Positions 30,280 through 35,361 of a stretch of 35,361 nt of DNA are shown here, in pieces. How positions within the stretch are numbered: position 1 is the stretch's first letter; each line of letters starts with the position of its first letter. A model generated the notes under the pieces. It saw only the letters and a list, made by a program, of their open reading frames with translations, was not told the origin of the DNA and searched no databases. Origin of the DNA: CAYLOP01 sp964385305 (GTDB taxonomy: Bacteria; Chloroflexota; Anaerolineae; Anaerolineales; E44-bin32); assembly GCA_964385305.1 (NCBI GenBank), contig CAYLOP010000019.1, positions 1 to 35,361 of the forward strand, given 5' to 3'. Both the position numbers and the translations under genes were made by a program.

Positions 30280-30729
30280 TTAGAGTTCACTCAGTAGTTG
30301 CCTAACGATGTCGTTGGCCACCTTCCCATCGGCTCGACCGCGCACCTGCGGCATGAGTGCCTTCATGACCTGACCCATGTCGGCAGGCGAAGTCGCTCCG
30401 ACTTGTTGGATGGTTTGGCGGACGAGTTGGGTTAGTTCCTCCTCTGTGAGTGCTTGTGGGAGGTATTCTTGCAGTACATCGATCTCGGCTTTCGTTGCAG
30501 AGACGAGGTCCTCACGCCCAATCTGTTCCGCTTCCTCGATGGACTCCAATCGTGTTTTTACTTCCTTTTGAACGATGGCGAGAAGCGAAGGCTCATCCAG
30601 TTCACCCTTCCGTTCAACTTCTTGAAGTTTGACGGCGGTTAGGACCATCCTGAGCGTACGCTTTCTCACATCATCACGTGCTCGTATTGCGTTTCTAAGA
30701 TCGTTTTCAAGGTTCTTTTTCGTTAACAT
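30280..30729 (-). CDS. YqeY/GatB-related domain protein
   Basis: 149 residues from ATG 30729 (M-L-T-K-K-N-L-E-N-D-L-R-N-A-I-R-A-R-D). The frame is open 23 codons further, but those codons include the promoter and do not match the family. The GatB/YqeY fold is seen: R-K-R-T-L-R-M-V-L-T-A-V-K, E-V-K-T-R-L-E-S-I-E-E-A, E-I-D-V-L-Q-E-Y-L-P, D-M-G-Q-V-M-K-A-L-M-P-Q-V-R-G-R-A-D-G. The domain resembles the tRNA-binding tail of GatB; the biochemical role of stand-alone proteins is not settled. It is the first gene of the operon leading into the PgpH-like gene, and its usual partner rpsU is not adjacent. There is no Shine-Dalgarno: the -10 box lies six bases before the ATG. Confidence 0.9.
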   Translation of the reverse strand: MLTKKNLENDLRNAIRARDDVRKRTLRMVLTAVKLQEVERKGELDEPSLLAIVQKEVKTRLESIEEAEQIGREDLVSATKAEIDVLQEYLPQALTEEELTQLVRQTIQQVGATSPADMGQVMKALMPQVRGRADGKVANDIVRQLLSEL

Positions 30730-30735
30730 ACTAGC

Positions 30736-30764
30736 ATTATACCGGTGAGTTGAGTGGGCGGGAA
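30736..30764 (-). promoter_or_regulatory. Promoter giving a leaderless yqeY transcript
   Basis: On the minus strand a perfect TATAAT (30736-30741) is followed by only six bases (GCTAGT) before the ATG, so the predicted +1 is the A of the start codon. The -35 is weak (TTCCCG 30759-30764, 17-bp spacer). The remaining 30765-30840 upstream shows no clear terminator for the preceding gene. Confidence 0.65.
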
Positions 30765-30840
30765 GCACCATTGGGATAATTCTTGCACTTATAGGCATCG
30801 GGTTCGGGGAGAGTTTTTCTTGCTGGGTGGAAGAAGTGCC

Positions 30841-32118
30841 TTATATGAGTTCCGCGTGTATCTCTTCGCCCTCGATCTCTCGGAGGTAAACATCGGTCAG
30901 GGTGTTCGAGATATCTCGGTCGCACGCTGTGAAGACGCGCAGATAATTATCGGTCAAACCCGTGAACAGATAACCGTTTTGTGGTGATTCTCTTTGCGTT
31001 TCCCACAGCACCGTCATGGTTTTTCCAAGGAATTGCGATCGATAACGCTGCGCGGAAAGCGCCGCCACTTCCCGCAACTGCTGACCGCGAGCATGGGCGA
31101 TGTGTGCAGGGATGACGCCTGGCATGCGAGCGGCGAGTGTGCCGGGGCGAGGGGAGTAGGTAAAGATATGCGCGCCAGCGAAACGCATGGCTCGCATGAA
31201 ACGTATGCTTTCTGCAAATTCCTCTTCGCTCTCTCCTGGGAAACCAACGATCATATCCGTTGTCACCGCTAGCCCCGGGATGGCCTGCCGAGCGGTATGT
31301 ACGAGTTTTTCGAAAGCCGCTGGACGAATGGGACGACCCATCCGCTGCAGTGTACTGATGCAACCCGATTGAAGGGGGAGATGGATCTGGCGGCAGAGGC
31401 GAGGGTTTTCCCAAAGCAGGAAGAGATCGTCGTCGATCCTCCAGGGCTCAAGTGAGGAGAGTCGAATTCGAGGGATGTCGGTTTCCGTTAGGATCGTCTG
31501 GACAACCGAGGTGAGGGAAGCGCCATCCGCAAGGTCTCTCCCATACGCGCTCAGTTGAACGCCTGTCAAGACAATCTCCTTCACACCGCCGGCGACAGCG
31601 GCTTGGACATCTCTCAGAATGCGATGCAGTGGAACGCTCCAGGCTGGACCTCGCGCGATCGTCGTGATGCAATAGGTGCAGTGATTATCGCAACCCTCTT
31701 GAACCTTTATGAATGCACGCGTACGTCTGCGATTTCCGGGGATGGGTTGACGAACCAACGGCTTGTCGTCGAAAAAGCCCGGGGAAATACTGAGTAGATT
31801 GGGGATTAGGTGGTCTTTTGTGGCATTGGGGATGACTTTCACTACCCCGGGAAGTTCGGCGGCTGATGAGGGTTCGAGTTCGCTCCAGCAGCCTGTGAGC
31901 ACGATCTGAGCTTCAGGATTTCGACGGTGAGCTCGACGCGTTCGGTTGCGCGAATCAGATGCTGCGGCTGAGGTGACGGTGCAGGTATTGATAATCACCA
32001 GATCGCTTTCCTCGGGGCAGCCGACCAGGGTATGACCAGACTGTAGAAGCTGGAGCGCCATACGCTCGATTTCGCTCTGGTTTAGCCGGCACCCCACACT
32101 GTCGAGGTAGACTTTCAT
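30841..32118 (-). CDS. mtaB: tRNA t6A37 methylthiotransferase MtaB (radical SAM, MiaB-like)
   Basis: 425 residues from ATG 32118 (M-K-V-Y-L-D-S-V-G-C-R-L-N-Q-S-E). ATG 32136 and TTG 32187 are in-frame alternatives; the family N-terminus favours 32118. It converts t6A37 to ms2t6A37 in tRNAs reading ANN codons. N-terminal UPF0004 domain with cluster cysteines C10, C46 and C77; radical SAM motif C143-x3-C147-x2-C150 in E-G-C-D-N-H-C-T-Y-C; I-H-L-P-L-Q-S-G and T-D-M-I-V-G-F-P-G-E blocks; C-terminal TRAM domain (about 365-425). The C-R-L-N-Q-S-E start is typical of MtaB rather than MiaB or RimO. It lies 123 bp downstream of the lipoprotein gene on the same strand. Confidence 0.92.
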   Translation of the reverse strand: MKVYLDSVGCRLNQSEIERMALQLLQSGHTLVGCPEESDLVIINTCTVTSAAASDSRNRTRRAHRRNPEAQIVLTGCWSELEPSSAAELPGVVKVIPNATKDHLIPNLLSISPGFFDDKPLVRQPIPGNRRRTRAFIKVQEGCDNHCTYCITTIARGPAWSVPLHRILRDVQAAVAGGVKEIVLTGVQLSAYGRDLADGASLTSVVQTILTETDIPRIRLSSLEPWRIDDDLFLLWENPRLCRQIHLPLQSGCISTLQRMGRPIRPAAFEKLVHTARQAIPGLAVTTDMIVGFPGESEEEFAESIRFMRAMRFAGAHIFTYSPRPGTLAARMPGVIPAHIAHARGQQLREVAALSAQRYRSQFLGKTMTVLWETQRESPQNGYLFTGLTDNYLRVFTACDRDISNTLTDVYLREIEGEEIHAELI

Positions 32119-32240
32119 GCCTTCGTAAATTTGCATAACCCAACGTGCCTTAGCCGCGTGAATGGTGAACGCCTCATCCGCCTGCAAGGTTTCAATCGGT
32201 GTCAGATTGATTATGCATTTGGACCCGGTTAAATAGGGGG

Positions 32241-32894
32241 TCAGGGCTTGATGACCGATAATTGGTCGAAGCGGATTTCAACGTCCGCGTTCTCATACGC
32301 GCCCGCTATCAACCCCACATCGCCAGGCGGAGCGTTCGAAATGCTCGCCTTGGTGGCGAGAGCTCCGTTAATATAGAGCGCTAACTGTGTACCAATACAA
32401 TCAGCCCGGATATGGTTGGAAGAATCCCCTGTTTGGATCTGTGATGAAGGATGCAGGGCATCCGCACTAATAAGCCTTTCTTTACCACCCCGGTAGACGC
32501 CAATTCCCGTGTAACCGTCGCTCGATAGTAAAAAGAAGTAGAAATTTTGTGCATCCTGGTAGCGGCAGATCACGCCGAACATATTATCGTCAGGTCCGCC
32601 AGTCTTGGTTGCCATAACCTCGATGCGGACGTCGTTAAATTCCAGGTGTGGCCGCGCCCATGCCTGTGTATTCGGCGCCGAGATGTTGATCTGATACGCT
32701 CCATCAACATAATTGGCTGAATATGCCTCGTCTTTGTAGCGATCCCATCCGCTAGTTGTGCGCGTAAAGTCGTCTTGAAAGAGAACCGATCCAGCCGAAA
32801 CCTCGGGTTCCAACCATCGCATAGCAGTCTGACATGCGGTGAGGGTTGTAGCTATCGCAATGAAAATGGCAGCAGTTCTGCGAGGGATGCTCAA
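32241..32894 (-). CDS. Lipoprotein with a laminin-G/concanavalin-like domain
   Basis: 217 residues from TTG 32894, fixed by GGAGGT about seven bases upstream. A lipoprotein signal peptide (I-F-I-A-I-A-T-T-L-T-A-C, lipidated Cys21) is followed by a single beta-rich domain (about 38-215) with D-D-F-T-R-T-T-S-G-W-D-R, Y-x-D-G-A-Y-Q-I, D-V-R-I-E-V-M-A-T-K, G-V-I-C-R-Y-Q-D-A-Q-N-F-Y-F-F, D-G-Y-T-G-I-G-V-Y-R-G-G and G-D-V-G-L-I-A-G. This is the pattern of laminin-G/3-keto-disaccharide-hydrolase-like jelly rolls common in Chloroflexota surface proteins (from memory). No catalytic residues can be assigned; a carbohydrate-binding or surface role is inferred. Confidence 0.78.
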   Translation of the reverse strand: MSIPRRTAAIFIAIATTLTACQTAMRWLEPEVSAGSVLFQDDFTRTTSGWDRYKDEAYSANYVDGAYQINISAPNTQAWARPHLEFNDVRIEVMATKTGGPDDNMFGVICRYQDAQNFYFFLLSSDGYTGIGVYRGGKERLISADALHPSSQIQTGDSSNHIRADCIGTQLALYINGALATKASISNAPPGDVGLIAGAYENADVEIRFDQLSVIKP

Positions 32895-32915
32895 AGGCTA
32901 CCTCCGTTGGGTTCC

Positions 32916-32926
32916 ATTCTAGCATA
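32916..32926 (-). promoter_or_regulatory. Extended -10 promoter element before the lipoprotein gene
   Basis: The minus strand reads TATGCTAGAAT (hexamer TAGAAT at 32916-32921), identical over TATGCTAGAATGG to the deoxynucleoside kinase promoter. No good -35 is visible at 17-18 bp, as there. The leader to the TTG start would be only about 15 bases, room for the GGAGGT site and little else. Confidence 0.55.
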
Positions 32927-32993
32927 CACGAGCAACAAAGCTTTGGGGTAGCGATAAATGTCCATAGGGTCTTCTTCATGAGACAGACGGTGT

Positions 32994-34409
32994 TCATCGA
33001 ACCCGACTGAGCGACCCTTCGGCCATTTGACCGATCACGCCGTCGGGGTCAAGGAGGGCAGCCATTTCAAAGGCGGCATAAGCGCGCGAGGTATCACCCT
33101 GCATTTGGTGAAATAAGCCGAGGTGGAATTGAGTCGCGGCTCGTGTTGGTCGGAGACTGATCGCTTTCCAGAGTGTCCGCTCTGCAAGTATGGGATTTTC
33201 TAAGAGCGTGTGTGCATAACCCAGGAAATCCCACGCTGCGGGATCCTCAGGGTCAAGCACAACGGCGTTGCGTGCGGCTGGCAGCCCAAGCGTGGCGATT
33301 TCGATCTCATGGTTGAGAGAGAACTGGGCGAGTGTAATCCAGAATCGAGGATCCTGGGGGGCGACTTGTGTTGCATGAAGATACGCAGCCTTCGCAGCCT
33401 GGATATCGCCCAACAAAGCATATGCTGTGCCGAGTTCGGCGGCGATCGCGGGGTTTTCTGGATCCAACGTCGCAGCAACTTCTAGTTCCTGGCGCGCTCG
33501 TTCTGGCTGTGATGCCTGCAGCCAGTGAAGGGCAAGGAATATGTGCGGCAGCGCGGCGTTGGGGGCTTCTTCGATTGCATATTGCAACTCAGCTGAACCA
33601 TCCTCTCCAACTTGATCCCGTGCCAGTCCGTAGAAGGCAAGCGCCTCCACATAGGTGGGCTCAAGTTTGAGTGCGCTTTCGAATGACCATGTAGCCAGCC
33701 TCCATTCTCCCTGTTTTGCAAATGTTTGTCCCACCTGCGCCAGGGTGTAGGCTTCCTGATCAAGCAGAAGGGTTTCTTCGATTGTGGAAATTAGCGGAGA
33801 AGCTTGCCGTCCAGCCTCACTGGAGAGGACACGGGCGTGGCGGAGGGTGGGCAAAGCATCTTCGGGATGGCATGTGGCGAGCAATTGGCCGTAAGCCAAT
33901 TGGCTTACAGGATCGTTGGGTTCCAACGCAGTGAGCTGCTCCAGCGCGTACATTGTGGTTTGGCGATCAGCGTTTGCGAGGCTCATTTGGGTTAATAAAC
34001 GGAAGAAAGATGCGGGTTGAGGGCACGCTCCATGAATCGGACGCCAAATCTCCAAGGCCTTCTCAATATCCCCATTGGCGAGCAAGGCGTGGCTTCGCAC
34101 GCAATTTGGGATGAGATTGGTTTCGTTTAATGGGACATATAAATCGAGATGGGCAAAGACGCGCGGATAGTCTTCCGTTGCCTGGGAAATTTCGGCGGCC
34201 AAGAGATGCAGGCTCCCTAAGGCAGGTTCGAATGCCATTGCGTGTTCAAGTGATTCCAACGCCGCTTCGGGTCGATTGTGATCAAGCGCAGCCTGCCCTT
34301 CTTGCAGCGCGCGTATGAGTGGCTGCGGGACGGGTGTGGGGTGGAGAGCAATGATGAGGATGAAGGCAACTGCAACCCGTAACACCAGTTGACCAAAGCG
34401 ATCAAACAT
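32994..34409 (-). CDS. Tetratricopeptide-repeat protein, membrane-anchored or secreted
   Basis: 471 residues from ATG 34409, behind AAAGGA. An N-terminal hydrophobic segment (about 6-22, L-V-L-R-V-A-V-A-F-I-L-I-I-A-L) may be a signal peptide or anchor. The rest is made of TPR helices: the consensus A-x-x-x-L-x-x-A-x-x-x-x-P recurs, for example around E-A-A-L-E-S-L-E-H-A-M-A-F-E-P, R-L-A-T-W-S-F-E-S-A-L-K-L-E-P, R-A-R-Q-E-L-E-V-A-A-T-L-D-P and A-A-K-A-A-Y-L-H-A-T-Q-V-A-P, roughly 9-11 units in all. TPR domains mediate protein-protein contacts; the partner is unknown. It is divergent from the acyl-CoA dehydrogenase/etfB locus and lies 99 bp upstream of the lipoprotein gene. Confidence 0.82.
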   Translation of the reverse strand: MFDRFGQLVLRVAVAFILIIALHPTPVPQPLIRALQEGQAALDHNRPEAALESLEHAMAFEPALGSLHLLAAEISQATEDYPRVFAHLDLYVPLNETNLIPNCVRSHALLANGDIEKALEIWRPIHGACPQPASFFRLLTQMSLANADRQTTMYALEQLTALEPNDPVSQLAYGQLLATCHPEDALPTLRHARVLSSEAGRQASPLISTIEETLLLDQEAYTLAQVGQTFAKQGEWRLATWSFESALKLEPTYVEALAFYGLARDQVGEDGSAELQYAIEEAPNAALPHIFLALHWLQASQPERARQELEVAATLDPENPAIAAELGTAYALLGDIQAAKAAYLHATQVAPQDPRFWITLAQFSLNHEIEIATLGLPAARNAVVLDPEDPAAWDFLGYAHTLLENPILAERTLWKAISLRPTRAATQFHLGLFHQMQGDTSRAYAAFEMAALLDPDGVIGQMAEGSLSRVR

Positions 34410-34436
34410 CCGGATCCTTTTCTTGTATAGGGTGTG

Positions 34437-34442
34437 ATTATA
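34437..34442 (-). promoter_or_regulatory. Candidate -10 box of the TPR gene
   Basis: A perfect TATAAT on the minus strand, 27 bp upstream of the ATG at 34409. No good -35 was found at 16-18 bp. The spacer 34410-34599 holds this box, the plus-strand promoter at 34521-34549, and otherwise nothing recognised. Confidence 0.4.
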
Positions 34443-34520
34443 GTCTCTCTGGGGCGATCGCGCGTGCCACCTGTTTCATGGAGAATAGCTATCATTTTAT
34501 CTCCAATTATTCTTGGATGT

Positions 34521-34549
34521 TTGTATCTGTATATGGGAGCCGCTATAAT
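34521..34549 (+). promoter_or_regulatory. Promoter reading toward the acyl-CoA dehydrogenase remnant and etfB
   Basis: TTGTAT (34521-34526), 17-bp spacer, perfect TATAAT (34544-34549). It faces the pseudogene and may now serve as the promoter of etfB about 470 bp downstream. Confidence 0.55.
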
Positions 34550-34599
34550 TCTTGTTATTCATGGGAGGTTAGGTAGAAGGATTTTGGCCTTGCGGCTGA

Positions 34600-34958
34600 G
34601 TACAAATGGCGCAGGATTATGAGATCGCACATCTTCTCTATCTGAAAGCGGGATGTTATAAGAACTAGGGCTTGCGCAACACGCGTGAGACTTCTTGGCA
34701 AAGCAGTTCGCAACACGTCACTCGTTTTTGGTGGCTTCCGAAGCGGTACAGATTCACGGCAGCTATGGCTACAGCGATGAATACTATGTTGAACGCTTTT
34801 TCCGCAACGCAAGAGGCGCGATGATCTATGAGGGCAGTAACGAAATCCAGACCCTCATCCAGGCGGGCTAAGCGCTTGAATATCGCAAAGACAAGGCATT
34901 ACGTTGTGAGATGCCAGCATATGATCCGGATATTTGGCAGGAGGAAGGAGAGATTTAA
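34600..34958 (+). pseudogene. Acyl-CoA dehydrogenase, decayed C-terminal remnant
   Basis: Only the last ~118 codons of an acyl-CoA dehydrogenase are left, with three lesions. Frame 1 from 34600 reads V-Q-M-A-Q-D-Y-E-I-A-H-L-L-Y-L-K-A-G-C-Y-K-N, then TAG at 34666-34668 where the family has Gln (K-N-Q-G-L), then G-L-R-N-T-R-E-T-S. One base is missing near 34695; the next frame continues L-A-K-Q-F-A-T ... V-A-S-E-A-V-Q-I-H-G-S-Y-G-Y-S-D-E-Y and I-Y-E-G-S-N-E-I-Q-T-L-I-Q-A-G, hits TAA at 34869-34871, and goes on A-L-E-Y-R-K-D-K-A-L-R-C-E-M-P-A-Y-D-P-D-I-W-Q-E-E to a natural stop at 34956-34958. The FAD/acyl-CoA-binding N-terminal two thirds are gone. These dehydrogenases donate electrons to ETF, encoded next. 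Confidence 0.85.
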
Positions 34959-35023
34959 TCAGCTACAAGGCCAGATAAGGGCGCGTTGATAACGAAGCAT
35001 AGGAAAAAAATTAGGAGGAAATC

Positions 35024-35361
35024 TTGAACATCGTAGTCTGTGTCAAACAAACACCGGATACCGCAGCGACGGTCACGGTAGATAACGGTGAGATCTCATG
35101 GGGAGATGCACCCCTTATACTCAATCCCTGGGATGAGTATGCGGTTGAGGAGGCGCTGCGAATCAAGGAGAATCACGGTGGTCAAGTCACGGCGATAAGC
35201 CTGGGGTCAGAGGCTGCGAAGGAAGCGCTTAAGCAAGCACTGGCTATGGGCTGCGATCAAGCGGTGTTGATCAGCGATCCTTCCTTTGCCGGCGTGGACT
35301 CACTGGTCGTCTCCAAGATTATTGCTACGGCGATTGGAAAAATCGGCGAAGTTGACCTTGT
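35024..35361 (+). CDS. etfB: Electron transfer flavoprotein beta subunit (3'-partial)
   Basis: The first 112 residues are present and the frame runs off the right edge. TTG 35024 is fixed by AGGAGG at 35013-35018 and gives the family start M-N-I-V-V-C-V-K-Q-T-P-D-T. The ETF-beta pattern continues: L-N-P-W-D-E-Y-A-V-E-E-A-L-R-I-K-E, V-T-A-I-S-L-G, A-L-A-M-G-C-D-Q-A-V-L-I-S-D. With EtfA it carries electrons from acyl-CoA dehydrogenases to the membrane quinone pool. It is intact in the visible part, although the dehydrogenase gene just upstream is dead. etfA is expected outside the window. Confidence 0.92.
   Translation, partial: MNIVVCVKQTPDTAATVTVDNGEISWGDAPLILNPWDEYAVEEALRIKENHGGQVTAISLGSEAAKEALKQALAMGCDQAVLISDPSFAGVDSLVVSKIIATAIGKIGEVDL

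Noticed and set aside
34434..34622. 62-codon plus-strand frame near the TPR/acyl-CoA dehydrogenase spacer
   Set aside because: It contains the plus-strand promoter and ends inside the pseudogene; no ribosome-binding site and no family resemblance.

Overview
The window is about 35.4 kb of a bacterial chromosome, most likely from the phylum Chloroflexota (Anaerolineae-like). That placement is inference. It rests on the gene content and protein style: a division/cell-wall cluster with an extra conserved ~90-residue protein between mraY and murD, an adenosylcobalamin-dependent ribonucleotide reductase, an archaeal-style endonuclease IV, multi-GAF histidine kinases, a small lipoprotein with a laminin-G-like domain, and an acyl-CoA dehydrogenase/ETF locus. 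Start codons GTG and TTG are frequent. No rRNA, tRNA, CRISPR array or insertion sequence was found.

Region 1 (1-17540, + strand) is a nearly gapless dcw operon: mraZ (5'-truncated by the window edge), rsmH, ftsL-like, ftsI, murF, mraY, an 89-aa conserved unknown, murD, ftsW, murG, a CvpA-like membrane protein, murC, a 58-aa unknown, murB, ddl, ftsQ, ftsA and ftsZ. Most junctions overlap by 4 to 11 bases (ATGA/GTGA/TTGA), and ftsW and murG overlap by 86 bp. murE is missing from its usual place between ftsI and murF. The genes together cover lipid I/II precursor synthesis (murB, C, D, F, ddl, mraY, murG), flipping/polymerisation and cross-linking (ftsW, ftsI), and the divisome scaffold (ftsL, ftsQ, ftsA, ftsZ). 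A hairpin overlaps the ftsZ stop codon and two further hairpins follow it.

Region 2 (17571-23305, + strand) concerns deoxynucleotide supply: nrdR (repressor), nrdJ (class II ribonucleotide reductase) and a deoxynucleoside kinase, followed by a secreted protein built of four DUF5666-like repeats. nrdR and the kinase share an unusual extended -10 promoter (TATGNTAGAAT), which also lies before a lipoprotein gene at 32.9 kb. Intrinsic terminators follow nrdJ, the kinase and the repeat protein.

Region 3 (23407-34409, - strand) holds, in transcription order from the right: a TPR protein, a lipoprotein, mtaB (tRNA methylthiotransferase), then an operon of yqeY, a 7TM-HD phosphodiesterase (PgpH-like), ybeY and dgkA. 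A soluble triple-GAF/PAS histidine kinase and an archaeal-type endonuclease IV follow. yqeY appears to be leaderless.

Region 4 (34410-35361, + strand) has a promoter, a decayed acyl-CoA dehydrogenase (two nonsense codons and one frameshift), and the start of an intact etfB that runs off the window. The best candidates for undescribed biology are the two small dcw-embedded proteins, the structured ftsZ-nrdR spacer with the shared promoter motif, and the nested palindromes in front of the endonuclease IV gene.
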